Shown: piece by piece, positions 21,249 to 32,184 of the stretch
How positions within the stretch are numbered: position 1 is the stretch's first letter
Layout of the letters: each line of letters opens with the position of its first letter
DNA from: Mycosarcoma maydis
Lineage: Eukaryota > Basidiomycota > Ustilaginomycetes > Ustilaginales
Reading direction: 5' to 3'
Assembly: GCF_000328475.2 (NCBI RefSeq)
Contig: NC_026481.1
Location: 495,476 to 559,475, forward strand
DNA: 64,000 nucleotides
Made by a program: the position numbers and the translations under genes
The notes under the pieces: generated by a model
The model's database searches: none
Seen by the model: only the letters and a program-made list of their open reading frames with translations
What the model was told of the DNA's origin: nothing

Positions 21249-22577
21249 ATGAGCTCCACTTCCACCTCCACCTCCACTGGCACGAAAGCTACCAAGGACT
21301 TTTCCGTCGCCATCATTGGCGGTGGCATCGGCGGTCTCACCCTCGCCATCGGCCTTCACGAGCGTGGTGTTCCCATCCATGTATATGAGAGCGCTTCCAA
21401 GTTCTCCGAGATCGGTGCAGGAATAGCAATAGGTCCCAACTCGCAAGCAGCGTTGGAGCGTTTGGGCTTGTACGAAAGTTTTGTTCAGTTCGCCGACTTT
21501 CCTTCTCGCAACCTGTTCTTCCAATGGCGACTGGCCGAGCCCGAGGAGCAGACGTTGCTGTCCGAGACCATCTGCAAAAAATACGGTATGGCCAGTATTC
21601 ATCGAGCCGAACTGCTGGATACTTTCATCAAGAGAGTACCGTCGCACGTTTGCAGTTTCGGCAAACGGCTGCAGAGCTTGCAACAGCCTACCACGGCAGA
21701 TGGCAAGGTCAAGATGACGTTCCACGACGGATCTACGCACGAAGCCGATTTGGTGATCGGATGCGATGGGATTCATAGCCGTGTTCGAGGCGCGCTCGAT
21801 CCCAACACGGCTGGTCCATCGGCAGTTGCTGGATCCGACGCACTCGTGTGGAGCGGCACCTGGGCCTATCGAGGTCTCATCCCACGACAAGAGTTTGTCG
21901 CAGCTCTGGGCAAAGACAAGGGCGAATTCTACGCCGACACTGCTCAAATGATGCTTGCCAAAGACTCGCATATCCTCATCTTCCCTATCCAAGGCGGCAA
22001 AACGGTCAACATTGTCGCTTTTAAAACCGACCGTACACGATGGCCAGAACGTACGCCGTTCCGCAAGGGAGAGCCATGGATCCAGGAAACCAGCCAGGAG
22101 GCGCTACTCGATGACTTTGCTACCTACAGTTCCGACCTGATCAAGATGCTCAAGTGCATCGAGAAGCCCAACAAGTGGGCACTCCACCAAGTAGTGCCCT
22201 CGTTGAGCTCGTACGTCAACGGTCGTGTGATTGTCTCGGGCGATGCCGCACACGGCGGAGTTCCTCATCAGGGAGCCATGGCAGGTCAGGCGATCGAAGA
22301 CGCTCTGTTTCTCTCCAAGCTCCTGTCGCATCCCAAAGTGAACAACGCCAACTTGACACGTGCGCTTCAGGTGTACGACAAGATCCGCATGCCCAGAGGT
22401 AACAAGGTGGTCGAAACCAGTCTCGAGGCTGGCGACACGTATGAGTTCCGCGGTGTCGCCGCCGACGACCCGCACAAGTTGGGCCAGCACCTGGTCGAAA
22501 GATTCGACCACATCTGGGATTACGATTTGGACGCCGAGAACGACCAGATGAACCAGTGGATCCAACAGAATCTCTAG
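21249..22577 (+). CDS. shy1: FAD-dependent monooxygenase, salicylate hydroxylase type
   Basis: 442 aa, single exon. N-terminal dinucleotide-binding motif 'AIIGGGIGGLTLAIGL' (about residues 17-34), the second FAD/NADPH motif 'VIGCDGIHSRVR' in the middle, and 'SGDAAHGGVPHQGAMAGQA' with the conserved GD that contacts FAD ribityl. This is the class A flavin monooxygenase plan. Salicylate hydroxylases convert salicylate, NADH and O2 to catechol and CO2. From memory, U. maydis Shy1 lies beside uac1 as here, and shy1 mutants lost growth on salicylate with little effect on virulence. The symbol rests on that synteny and on family. No signal peptide is seen, so it is probably cytosolic. Confidence 0.82.
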   Translation: MSSTSTSTSTGTKATKDFSVAIIGGGIGGLTLAIGLHERGVPIHVYESASKFSEIGAGIAIGPNSQAALERLGLYESFVQFADFPSRNLFFQWRLAEPEEQTLLSETICKKYGMASIHRAELLDTFIKRVPSHVCSFGKRLQSLQQPTTADGKVKMTFHDGSTHEADLVIGCDGIHSRVRGALDPNTAGPSAVAGSDALVWSGTWAYRGLIPRQEFVAALGKDKGEFYADTAQMMLAKDSHILIFPIQGGKTVNIVAFKTDRTRWPERTPFRKGEPWIQETSQEALLDDFATYSSDLIKMLKCIEKPNKWALHQVVPSLSSYVNGRVIVSGDAAHGGVPHQGAMAGQAIEDALFLSKLLSHPKVNNANLTRALQVYDKIRMPRGNKVVETSLEAGDTYEFRGVAADDPHKLGQHLVERFDHIWDYDLDAENDQMNQWIQQNL

Positions 22578-23007
22578 AGTCACGAGTGCGCTTACGCCCC
22601 AGTCAAGATGGTTTGTTTCTCTCCGCAAATTCACGAGTCAACTCTGCACGCTGGTTGAGTCGGAGCGTGAGTCACGAGTGTGTGTCGGAGTGGGTTCTGC
22701 ACTCACGACTGTGTGCCGACTGATCGTGTGAGAGCGAGGTGCCGTGTTGTGAATGTTCAAGCCGTGGCTCGATCAGAAGGCCTGAGCGCGGCACTCACCA
22801 CTTTTCGGATGGCTGGACACGTGACATTGTTTTCTACCGGATCTACGCGCGCATTTGGGTGAGTATGTACACAGGAAAGATGACAGCCAGTGCTCGTGGG
22901 TGCACACAGGGTGCGCTGCGTCTGAACACGACGAGCACCGGAATGTGGCCTGGTCTTTGCTGGGTGGGAGGGAAGAGGGGGCAAGTTTTGAGTTTGTCGT
23001 GATCGTC
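22578..23007. other. Convergent spacer between monooxygenase and PRA1 genes
   Basis: 430 bp holding both 3' ends. Variants of the GTGAGTCACGAGTG word recur at about 22579-22590 and 22667-22682. No gene was seen. Confidence 0.6.
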
Positions 23008-23700
23008 TTAGACAGTCTGTAGATGTAGGCAGCAAACGCGGTGGCGAACAAAAAGTGAAAGGTCAGCAAGATTTTGTTGCACGAAAGCGCGAGTGTGTGG
23101 ATGCAGCAAAGCGCTACTCACCTCGACACCGGTGTACTCGCTGCTAACGGGAGGCTCGATGAAAGCCGCATGACCCAAGATCAAGAACGCCGAGCTCCCC
23201 ACCAACCAGAACATGAATCCAAACGGACTCGCGAACCACAACAACGGGATACCGATCACAAACAGTCCCGTATACAGACTCTTCTGCGTGATCACGTGCT
23301 CTCCAACTTGCATAGGCTCCGGTGCGAACCGATTGATCGCCCAGAAGCCGAGCACGAGGAAGAGGATGGCGAACAAGAGCAGAGTGTCGTTGATCATTCC
23401 ATAAACAGTGAGCAGCGCTACGATGACGGCGTAGTTGCCCGAAAAGTGGCGTGTGTTGTAAGTGATACGTTGGAACGCTTCGTTGGTATCTTGTGGACGA
23501 GAGATGCGTTGATGGTCAAAGAATTCGCCGAGTGGGCGCAGCGATGATAGTCGCTCTTGACGCATCGAGCGGATCCGCTCCGGGACTGTAGCGGCGAACA
23601 AGAAGCAAATCCATGCTCCCATCAGAACAGGCACAGCAATCATCCGCAAAAGCTGAGCGCATCACTTACTCTTCATAGCCATCTCTAGTACTTGCGCCAT
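23008..23700 (-). CDS. PRA1 family protein (prenylated Rab acceptor), three exons
   Basis: Exons on the minus strand: 23700-23670, 23585-23122 and 23016-23008, giving 167 aa. Intron 1 (84 bp) has GTAAGT...CTACAG. Intron 2 (105 bp) has GTGAGT, a TGCTGAC branch site and CTACAG. The last exon is only 9 nt (Thr-Val-stop). The core 'LSSLRPLGEFFDHQRISRP', 'RITYNTRHFSGNY' and 'GHAAFIEPP' identify PRA1/Yip3. Two paired hydrophobic hairpins span the middle. The family binds prenylated Rab GTPases in ER/Golgi membranes. Intron 2 is a multiple of three without stop, so retention would add 35 residues before the same stop. Splice sites are read from sequence, not from cDNA. Confidence 0.88.
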
Positions 23701-24702
23701 GGCTGCCGTGTGTGTTTGACTTGATGATCAAACTTGGTCCAGCTAGGATGTTGCGAGGTGGATTCAGCTTCCAGCCTGTCTCGTTTACGCTTTTACGCTG
23801 CGCAAAACCACGTTGGCTCGATGTGCTGAAAGAGAAAAACGACCGTCTGCGTTGCGAAGGCGCGGATCTTGACGTTGATGGTGATTGTGAATGGTCAACG
23901 CTTGCAAATCATCCAACCGCCATCTGTGCACATTGGCAACAAAACCAGACGTGCCTCGGAATTCGGCTGTTGAGTGTGTATAAACCACGAACGCGCGGCG
24001 TGTTTGAGCACACCGAGAGAGTAGATAGAATTTGATTATCACGTAGTTTATCTTGTGACTATATGTGCGACTTTGAGTGTGACTCGTGACTGTAACTGTG
24101 GTGCGTTGTGCGTTTTGCGCGTTGATGTTGGATTCGGTTCGAGCTGGCCTGTTCAGGGTGCAAGAGCAACACAGCATAGCAACACCGCAACCGCACTCCA
24201 CGCGCTCCACTCACCGACTGCCAGCACGCTGACTTTCGTGTTTGTTTCTATTCTGTTTTCTTTCGTTTTTTATTAAATATAACTAACTGTTCTTCGCGCT
24301 TGAGAAGAAAAGCGTTGGTGAATTCACAATCGTGAATTCCAGCTCAGCCTATCTTAACATGAAGAATTCAAACCATTTCCAGTGCCGCCTCGGCGAGCTA
24401 TGCAGCCCCAGTCCCGCTCTTGCGTTGTATCGTGCGGAACACTGACCTGCCTTCTTCTCGGCATGCCCTCGTTCCTCATTCCACTCATGTGACTGTTTCA
24501 GAACACTCTGTGACTGCTTCAGAATAGCGGCAGACCACTGCAAGGACTTTCAGACCAAACGGACTGTGGCAAAGTTCTAAGGTGCTAACCGTGAATGCAT
24601 TTGCTAAAACATAAGAAGTACAAAATTCGGTGACTATCGTGAATCGTGAATATCATTCGTGATTCGTGATTACTATTTCGAAACAACCACCAGGCGCCGC
24701 GC
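23701..24702. other. Spacer upstream of PRA1, downstream of adenylate cyclase
   Basis: 1 kb with no supportable gene. It contains a two-copy 21-bp direct repeat near 24490-24530 (TGTGACTGYTTCAGAAYA core) and a heptamer cluster at 24636-24671. AT content rises around 24240-24290. Confidence 0.6.
24636..24671. repeat. Heptamer cluster just past the adenylate cyclase stop codon
   Basis: TATCGTGAATCGTGAATATCATTCGTGATTCGTGAT: both TCGTGAA and TCGTGAT units, within 70 bp of the cyclase stop codon. Confidence 0.85.
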
Positions 24703-27700
24703 CTAGGGAACCAGCTCCAACAGCCTGTTGCGAGGGCTCGTCCGTGGGCTGGGCAAACTCAACGCCGACGTTGACGCTCGCGGAGGCGGCTGTGAAAGCA
24801 AGCCCATCAACAACTCGAGCACCCCAGGATCCACGCCAAGTTCCTTGGTACCGTTGGCCGTCTTGTCCCGCAACATATTCAGCATGAGCGAAGACACGGC
24901 GTTCTGGATCCGCGTCGTCAGCTGATCCAAGATGCCCGCCAACTCTTCATCCGTCGCATCGTCTCGGATGCTGTAGATGAGCAGCTCGGGATGCATCGTC
25001 AACATCGCCTCAACCCCTTTGCGTCGCGCCTGGTGTGACAGCAGGGGCACCGCCGTTCCGTGGCCGTCGATCGGATTCCGTCCGTTATCGTCCAGAGGCG
25101 TCGAAGGTTGCGATCGATCCGCTTCATCCTTGGCAGCAAAGATGCCAGGACAGACCGTAGAGTTGGACAGATACTCGAGTCGCAAGCAGAGCATGCCCAC
25201 TTGCTTTACATCCTCGATATCTAGCAGCTGCACTGTCGGCTCATACACTTGCGCCGTGGGTGCGTCAGGTGCATCGTCGGTCTTGGCCTGCTCCAGACGT
25301 CCTGCTAACTGCTTCGGATAGACAAGCCACAGCATCTCGGGCGTCTCCAAACCCTTGAGTCTGCGCTCTCCCAGCTGCGATAGACCAAAACCCATCCTAC
25401 GTAGCAGCACCACATCGCGGCTGACGTTCGGGTTGAGCAGTCGGAACGCATCCTCGTCTAGCTCCTCCTCGGTCTTCTCTAGATTTTCACCTTCTCCGCC
25501 CGCACCTCCGGCTGTCGACGACTCGTCAAACGTACCCAATAGGCCCTGCAGCTCCTTGATTACGTCCTTGCTCGCCAAGATCTGACCGCCATCGGCTGCA
25601 CCGCTGATTCGAGCAGCACGGTTCACCATCGGTCCAAAGTAGTCCATTCGTCTCGTGATCGGATCCGCCTCACACACTGGCCGTCCCCAGTGAATGCCCA
25701 TGCGCACCGACAGACCTCGATGAATGAGTTCGCCCGACTGATCGTACACCTCCTTGCCGTCCTCGCTGTCCAAGATCTCGCGCGGCCAGTCCTCTTGCAG
25801 CAGCTGTTGCTGTACTGTAAAACACCACAGCAGAGCTGCACTGACCGAGGGGAATGAAACCATAAATGCATCGCCTTCCGTCTTGACCTCATAACCCCCA
25901 ATAGTGCGCAACTGTCGTCGCAACAGGTAGTTGTGCAATCGCATCGCCGTCTGCATGCCATTGTTGGTCTCCCACAGCGACGTCGAGTTCTTGATATCCG
26001 TAAACACCAGCGCCACCTGTCCGATGGGAGGTGCCACTTCACGGTCCAGTCTCGCCAGCGTGCGATCGCCAGGCAGCTCCTCGCGGAATCGACGTCCTGC
26101 CTTTTGGATGGCGTCGCTGTTCTTGTACGACGCAAAGTTGAGTCCACCGCCGTTACGCTGATCTGAACGATAGAACAAATCACCCACCGAGATCACCATG
26201 ACCATGATGCTCTCCTCGGCACCGTAGCTGATGGCAAAATCTCGCAGCTTCTGCGCTGCAATCATAGGATCGTTTCGCTGTGTACGTGCAATGTCGACCG
26301 CGGTCTGGTACGACACATACTGCCACAGCGTGCGGTTGGCGATAATCACAAATTCATCCGAGTCAGTCAACTGCACCGTCGTCACCGCAGGTGCAGCATT
26401 GACAATCGGGAACAGATGGAAGTAGCCAAACGAACGCGAGACATCGAGCATGTCGTTGACATAGCCACGCAGCGAGACCCATCCTTCCGCCGATCGAATC
26501 CTCTCGATCTCGGCACGGTCAAACGGCTCGTGCTTGTTACTGATCAGATGTGCTGTGCCACCGTTGCGCGACATGACCGCCAGAGCATCACCCGCATTAG
26601 CAATGTAGAGCGTGTGGTCGACCACGTACGCTAAAATCGCGGAAGCGCCGGCGCGCCAGTCATGCTTGTTGGAGGCGGCCGCAATCGCAGGCGCAGAGCT
26701 TCGCGTCACATCCGCAGCCGCCTCTGCGTGTGCTTCAGAGAGCTTGCGGCTGCCATCGTTGATGAGCGCGTCGGCGTAGTCCTTCTGCAGGCGTAGGAAG
26801 GCGCGGCGCAGCGCATCCGGAACCGAAACAGGTTCGGCGGTCATTTCATTCTGGTGCTTCTGGAACTCCCACGATAGACGATGTCCACTCCATTCGGCCA
26901 GGTGATGCGCGATACGGCTGCCAACATGTGCACCGTGGCCCCTACCGTCAAATAGACCAAAAATGCACTCTCCTTCGTCCTTACGGAATGTTGGAATCAC
27001 AAGATCGATGACGCTCAAGTTGTCGTGCTTGCCGAGTGCGTCGGCGATTCCGTAAGCCATTCCGTTGACCTGCGAGAGCGAGGTTCGCACACGGCGGTTG
27101 TCCGACTCATCCGGCGTGGCATTTGAATGCAATGGCATTGTGACATCCATGAGACCCAGCATGCGCAAGCTGGTTAAGCGGCTGAAGTCCGAGATGTTGG
27201 ACTTGCGCGTGAAGCCCATATCGCTCAGCTTGGTCTTGATCTCGAGACGCGTGTTGCCGGAAAGGTTGAGGTAGCGTAGCTCCGGGTTCATGTTCCAGTT
27301 CCAGTCGTAATGCCAATTGGCAATGTTGTACTTGAGCACGTTATTACCGACATCCAGGTTGGCGAGCTTCTTGAGCTTGCCAAGTTCGGTGGGGAGAGTA
27401 GTGAGCTTGTTGCAGTTGAGGTGGAGGATGCGCAGCTCTTGTAGCACCACAAGATCGTCGGAAGGAATCGTGCTAAGCTGATTACCACTGATGTATAGCT
27501 CACGCAGCTTGGTGAGCGTCTGGAGACTAAAATCGGGAATCTCAAAGATCTCGTTGAAGCTGAGGTTGAGCACCTCGAGCGAGGTGAGCTCGGACAGGAC
27601 ACTGAAAACGTCATCGCCTAGACGATTGTCTCCCAGACGCAGCTTCTGCAGGCTGAGCGAGAGCGGCGCCACAAAGACCTCGGAGGGCGTAGAGAGATTG

Positions 27701-30700
27701 ATGTTCCCATTGGCGCCACCAGTGTTAGACCTGTGCGTCAGCGACGAGCTTGTAGATCCCTTTCGTGCAGCGATAACGGCCGAAGTGCCGGCAGCTGCAG
27801 CCGCATCTCCAACGGAAGCATCGGTGCGAATGTCAGGCACTGCTGGGAACGATTCGAGCAAGTTGGAGCTGAGATTGATGTGTGCGAGGCTCTCGCAGAG
27901 CCACAAGGTCTGTGGAAGCGTTTTGAGGTTGTTGTTGTGCACAAGCAGCTCCTTGAGCGCCTTGAGATCACCGATCGACTCGGGGAGGGTAGCAAGCAGA
28001 TTGTTGCTGCATGATAGCATCTCGAGTCGCTTCAAGTCTCCGAGCGTGTCGGGCAGCACAACGAGCTGATTGCCATCGAGCGTCAGCTTGACGAGCGCAG
28101 GCAGCTGCGGGAAGAGACCTTCCTCGAGCCGCGTCATGTTGGTCGACGACAGGTCGAGCGAGGTGAGATCGCACGTGGTGAGAGCAGCGATGCGCACCTT
28201 GCTGAGTGGGTTGCGACCGAGCTCGACCTGAGTGAGTTGCGGACCCAGTGTAGCTTCAAACGACTTGATGTTGTTGCTCTCGGCCTGGATGTTTTGAAGG
28301 CGTGGAAGACCAAGCAGCGACGAAACGTCCTGCACCTTGTTACGACGCAGGTCGATGGTGCGCAAGCTGACGAGCTCGCTCATGCTGTCCGGCAGCTTTT
28401 CCAGCTCGTTGCCGGCTAGGATGAAGCGCTCTAAGTTGATGAGGTTGGCGATTTCGGCGGGCAATTCAGTGATCGAATTGAATGACACATCAAGATCGAC
28501 CAGCGAAGGGACGTCGCAGATGACCTTGGGGAATTCTTCAAAGCGGTTGTTAGAGATGTTGAGGTTCCTCAGCGTGCTGATGCTGGAAAAGTATGAGGGC
28601 AAGTCAAAGAGACGATTGTTTTGCACCTTGAGCGACATGAGCTCCGGAATAAGATCGAGACTGACATGCGCGAGCTCGACAATTCGATTGTTGGATACGT
28701 CGAGGTGCGTCAAGGTTTCGCTGTGCCGGACACTTTGCGGGATGCGCTTGAGCGCCAAGTTTGAGAGTCGCAGAGTTCGCAGGCTTGAACAGAGCTGTAC
28801 AAAGTCGAGCGGAAGATCAGACATGGGATTGCCTGACAGATCGAGGCTAACAATCCAGTCGGCATGCTTATACAGAAAGATGGGCACCATTTCGAGATTG
28901 CGGCTGTGCAGATCGAGATGCTGGAATGTGTGCTCGCTGTGGCCGATGGATTCCGAGTCGAAGGTGGGAACACTGTCGGGGCGAAAGACGAAGCGAAGCA
29001 GGTATGACAAATCGTCTCTGCCCATATCTTCCAAGCCATCGTTCTCGGTGTAGCCTGCCTGAATGAGACGACGACGCTGGAGCTGAGAAGGCTTGTCCGA
29101 GATCCCCAGCGGTCTCTCGGAGCCCTTGTCCCGCACAAAAAGCCTGTATGCGGCCGATTCGGTGGTGAGGCTCTTGCGCGCGAGGATTGTCTGTACTTCG
29201 TTTGCCGTCGAGACGAGTGAGCACGAGAGCGTTGCAAAGGTGCCGTCCGTCTTGTAGACGCGGATGAAGTGGTTGCGAGGCAAAGTTCCCGTGGCGTTGT
29301 TCGTGTTGGCAGTTGCGGAGCGCTTGAGCGGATGGCCGTCGCGTCGGATGGAGCCGTTGATGCTTGTGTCGTCCTCTGCCGAGAGGGTCGAGCCGAGCGT
29401 GGTGGTGGAAGGTCGGGTCGCACCAACGGAGCCTGCGGTATTGGGTCGCGCGTTCATACGATGTTTAGATGGACGATGTAAACCAAGCTTGCCCGCAGCA
29501 GCTGCTGCAGCGGAAGCGCCGGCGGAGGCAAACATGTGGGCACCAGCACCGCCTCTCGAGGTGGGACGGACGTTGGGGCTGGGCTGGTGGTGGTTCTGGG
29601 ATTGAGACTGCTGTTGCACCAGAGCCGATTGAGCGAGATTATTGGTCTGCTGGAGTACATCGACCTTGTTGGCTGCTGCCTCGTCCACCGACTTGGAGCC
29701 TGGCAATGGAGGCAAAGCGGTGAGCGGATCGACCGAGTCGTCCGTGCCGCGACGTGAGCCAGCAAGCGAGGCAGTCTTCTTGAAAGGGTCGGTGGATGAG
29801 GTGCGGAACATGCTCGATGCATGCGTCGAGCTGATACCGGAGCTGGAACCGCGCCTCTTGCCATCGGTGGCCAAAGCGGCTCTGGCTTGGTGCTGGTCGT
29901 CGTCGTCGTCTTCCTCCTCGCCGACATTATCGTCGCGAAGATAGTCGCGCATCTTGTCCGGTTGTACGGCCCAACTGTCGGGAGCCATCCAGCTGGAGCT
30001 AGGCTCCTGCCCCGAGCTGGCACTCGACTTGCGCACGCTGAGCAGCAAGTTGGACTGATACTCAGTTGCGGGCGGAAATTGGTAGGCGTGGTCAGCATGT
30101 CCATTGGCCGTTTTGTCTCTGGTGATGGATGATGTCCAATTCGCGGCGGAGGGAAGTGCAGTAGCCGGCTTCTGACGCTCCTGAATGACACTGGGCAGGT
30201 TGGCGTATGAGGTCTTGGGCGAGATGCCGCTATGGTTGGAGCGCATGCTGTGGGTAGAGACTACGCTGTCCTTGCGATCGGAGAGCTCAGAGTCAGTACG
30301 AGGAGCGACACCTAGCTGAGGCGCGTCGACAGGTGCTTGGGCGGCTGCGATGGATCCGCGGCGGTAGGATGCGCCCATAGCGGAAGGGTTTTGCGTCTGG
30401 GACATGTCGATGAGGTTGTTCGAGAGTTTACGGAGCGACTGGTAGTTTTGCATCTCGGCTAGGCTGAGCCTGGGGACGCTATTGCGAGGAAGCATGTTGA
30501 CCTGCGAAGGAAGACGGTCGCTGAGTACGGTGGAAGCGGACGAGGTAGAGGTAGACGCAGTAGTGCGACTCGGGGTTCGCAGAGAGCCCGAGGGTGCGAG
30601 CGAGGCTTCCGAGGCGTGCGAGGGAGATTCGACGGTAGAAGTGACCGAAGTCTGGCGTTCGGCAATGGGAGTCTGGGAAGGGGATGGCGAGCGATACACG

Positions 30701-32184
30701 CCGGCTTCGCTTCCGTTTGGTGAGCGATGCTCGGAAGGACTGGCAGACTCAGTGATCGAGCCCTGGAGCCGCTGGCGCGCTGCGTTGGTGTCGACAAAGT
30801 CATCGAGCTGGTCAAAGTTCATGTCCAACGAGAGTTCGACCTCTTGTTCGATGGACTGGCTCTGGGCTGCAAAGGCAGGGTCGCGTGCCGAGTCGGCGTC
30901 CTCGCCGGGCTTGGTGGTCTTTGCAAGGTGATGGCGAACGCCTTTGATGCGCTTGCGAGGGTCCTTCTTGAGATGATGCTCAGCCTCGACCTCATCTTCG
31001 AGACTCATGGCGGAAGGAGTCGAGTCTGCACGAGACACGAGGGGGTTCTGCCAAGGAGGGGGATTCGAAGAGGCAGGAGGCTGGTGGTAGTGAGAGCGCA
31101 GCGAAGCCGAAGAAGGCGAGTTGGAGTTGGCAAGTGTGCAGTGATTATCGAGCCAGGCAGGTGGGCGCATCGGATTGACGTTGGCCGCCGCGTTGGGACC
31201 GTAGCGCGACGAGAGCGAAGAGACCGAGCCGATGTCGTGGCGCGTGGGGTGATTCGAGGAAGCATTTGAGTGGGCCGAGGACTTCTTTTTGAGAAAGCCG
31301 AACGGATTGCGCGTCTTCTTGACGGCAGAAGCGTGCGTGTCCTTGGAGCCGTTGAGAGTGCTAGTGGAAGTGGACGCCGAGGGTGGGGTCTGTGGGCGCA
31401 ATGAATACTGAGAGCGGGAAGAAGAAAGGCCAGGCCGATCGATGCTACCGAAGCTAGTGTCTAGGGTGTTGTACTGCGAGGCGTTGGTGCCCCCGCGCGG
31501 ACGTGTCCTGGTTGCCGCCGAAGTCGACGGGCTGGCGGTCGAGGCTGCGGATGGATTGACACTGGTACGGTTGGAGTGGGAGGAGGAAAAGGGAGCTGCG
31601 TTCTCGCTCTGGAAGAGGAACGGACTGATGTCCTGATGGTTGGCAGACTGGACGGCCTTGCCTACATCGCCATCCGAGCTGGACGTGGCTTGGTTAGCTG
31701 GAATGTGCGACATGATCTGACGGAGTTCGTCCTCGTCAAAGGAAGGGCTGATGCTATGAGTGCTGGGACCGGGCAAAGAGTCGGAATGCGAGTTGGCGGG
31801 AAAGTAGGAGCGAGAGCCGGAGCCGGAGCCGGAGCCGGAGCTGGAGCGGTCTTGGTCGGGTGTGGGTGGTTGAGTGTGCGCATGCTCGAACCGAGGACGG
31901 GAGTAGTTGGCGCTCACGAGGCGAGACGACAAAGTTGAAGAAGAGGCTGTGATGTCTGGCTGCGATGAATGAAAGGAGTTGGTGGATGTGTCGTCATATT
32001 GCTGAGATAGCGGTGGAGGATAGGCTCTGTGCGTAAAGTTGGAGCTGCCATTGCTGTCGCGAGAGCTGATGCGCTCAAGACCAAGTTCGATATCCGAGTA
32101 CGAGATACTGCGCTGTTGGTGTTGGTGCTGCTGCTCGGGCGAGGCCACGGTGGATCGAGTGGTGAATTGCATGGTAAAGAGCAT
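24703..32184 (-). CDS. uac1: Adenylate cyclase (cAMP signalling)
   Basis: 2,493 aa, single exon. Order: a long Ser/Thr-rich disordered N-terminus (1 to about 960); a Ras-association domain (about 965-1060, 'RNHFIRVYKTDGTFATLSC'); about 20 leucine-rich repeats (about 1085-1650); a PP2C-like domain (about 1700-1995, 'CIFGLFDGRGHGAHVG'); and a class III cyclase core (about 2045-2250, 'LVFTDIKNSTSLWE' and 'YEVKTEGDAFMVSF' with the two metal-binding aspartates). This is the fungal Cyr1 plan. From memory the length equals that of U. maydis Uac1, which makes cAMP from ATP under Galpha control, feeds PKA, and sets the switch between budding and filamentous growth. SGSGSG-type repeats near residues 113-122 come from a GAGCCG repeat on the plus strand. 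Confidence 0.97.
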   Translation of the reverse strand: MLFTMQFTTRSTVASPEQQHQHQQRSISYSDIELGLERISSRDSNGSSNFTHRAYPPPLSQQYDDTSTNSFHSSQPDITASSSTLSSRLVSANYSRPRFEHAHTQPPTPDQDRSSSGSGSGSGSRSYFPANSHSDSLPGPSTHSISPSFDEDELRQIMSHIPANQATSSSDGDVGKAVQSANHQDISPFLFQSENAAPFSSSHSNRTSVNPSAASTASPSTSAATRTRPRGGTNASQYNTLDTSFGSIDRPGLSSSRSQYSLRPQTPPSASTSTSTLNGSKDTHASAVKKTRNPFGFLKKKSSAHSNASSNHPTRHDIGSVSSLSSRYGPNAAANVNPMRPPAWLDNHCTLANSNSPSSASLRSHYHQPPASSNPPPWQNPLVSRADSTPSAMSLEDEVEAEHHLKKDPRKRIKGVRHHLAKTTKPGEDADSARDPAFAAQSQSIEQEVELSLDMNFDQLDDFVDTNAARQRLQGSITESASPSEHRSPNGSEAGVYRSPSPSQTPIAERQTSVTSTVESPSHASEASLAPSGSLRTPSRTTASTSTSSASTVLSDRLPSQVNMLPRNSVPRLSLAEMQNYQSLRKLSNNLIDMSQTQNPSAMGASYRRGSIAAAQAPVDAPQLGVAPRTDSELSDRKDSVVSTHSMRSNHSGISPKTSYANLPSVIQERQKPATALPSAANWTSSITRDKTANGHADHAYQFPPATEYQSNLLLSVRKSSASSGQEPSSSWMAPDSWAVQPDKMRDYLRDDNVGEEEDDDDDQHQARAALATDGKRRGSSSGISSTHASSMFRTSSTDPFKKTASLAGSRRGTDDSVDPLTALPPLPGSKSVDEAAANKVDVLQQTNNLAQSALVQQQSQSQNHHQPSPNVRPTSRGGAGAHMFASAGASAAAAAAGKLGLHRPSKHRMNARPNTAGSVGATRPSTTTLGSTLSAEDDTSINGSIRRDGHPLKRSATANTNNATGTLPRNHFIRVYKTDGTFATLSCSLVSTANEVQTILARKSLTTESAAYRLFVRDKGSERPLGISDKPSQLQRRRLIQAGYTENDGLEDMGRDDLSYLLRFVFRPDSVPTFDSESIGHSEHTFQHLDLHSRNLEMVPIFLYKHADWIVSLDLSGNPMSDLPLDFVQLCSSLRTLRLSNLALKRIPQSVRHSETLTHLDVSNNRIVELAHVSLDLIPELMSLKVQNNRLFDLPSYFSSISTLRNLNISNNRFEEFPKVICDVPSLVDLDVSFNSITELPAEIANLINLERFILAGNELEKLPDSMSELVSLRTIDLRRNKVQDVSSLLGLPRLQNIQAESNNIKSFEATLGPQLTQVELGRNPLSKVRIAALTTCDLTSLDLSSTNMTRLEEGLFPQLPALVKLTLDGNQLVVLPDTLGDLKRLEMLSCSNNLLATLPESIGDLKALKELLVHNNNLKTLPQTLWLCESLAHINLSSNLLESFPAVPDIRTDASVGDAAAAAGTSAVIAARKGSTSSSLTHRSNTGGANGNINLSTPSEVFVAPLSLSLQKLRLGDNRLGDDVFSVLSELTSLEVLNLSFNEIFEIPDFSLQTLTKLRELYISGNQLSTIPSDDLVVLQELRILHLNCNKLTTLPTELGKLKKLANLDVGNNVLKYNIANWHYDWNWNMNPELRYLNLSGNTRLEIKTKLSDMGFTRKSNISDFSRLTSLRMLGLMDVTMPLHSNATPDESDNRRVRTSLSQVNGMAYGIADALGKHDNLSVIDLVIPTFRKDEGECIFGLFDGRGHGAHVGSRIAHHLAEWSGHRLSWEFQKHQNEMTAEPVSVPDALRRAFLRLQKDYADALINDGSRKLSEAHAEAAADVTRSSAPAIAAASNKHDWRAGASAILAYVVDHTLYIANAGDALAVMSRNGGTAHLISNKHEPFDRAEIERIRSAEGWVSLRGYVNDMLDVSRSFGYFHLFPIVNAAPAVTTVQLTDSDEFVIIANRTLWQYVSYQTAVDIARTQRNDPMIAAQKLRDFAISYGAEESIMVMVISVGDLFYRSDQRNGGGLNFASYKNSDAIQKAGRRFREELPGDRTLARLDREVAPPIGQVALVFTDIKNSTSLWETNNGMQTAMRLHNYLLRRQLRTIGGYEVKTEGDAFMVSFPSVSAALLWCFTVQQQLLQEDWPREILDSEDGKEVYDQSGELIHRGLSVRMGIHWGRPVCEADPITRRMDYFGPMVNRAARISGAADGGQILASKDVIKELQGLLGTFDESSTAGGAGGEGENLEKTEEELDEDAFRLLNPNVSRDVVLLRRMGFGLSQLGERRLKGLETPEMLWLVYPKQLAGRLEQAKTDDAPDAPTAQVYEPTVQLLDIEDVKQVGMLCLRLEYLSNSTVCPGIFAAKDEADRSQPSTPLDDNGRNPIDGHGTAVPLLSHQARRKGVEAMLTMHPELLIYSIRDDATDEELAGILDQLTTRIQNAVSSLMLNMLRDKTANGTKELGVDPGVLELLMGLLSQPPPRASTSALSLPSPRTSPRNRLLELVP

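Noticed and set aside
24100..24180. Possible tRNA B-box (GGTTCGAGCT near 24137)
   Set aside because: No matching A-box or cloverleaf pairing could be built around it.
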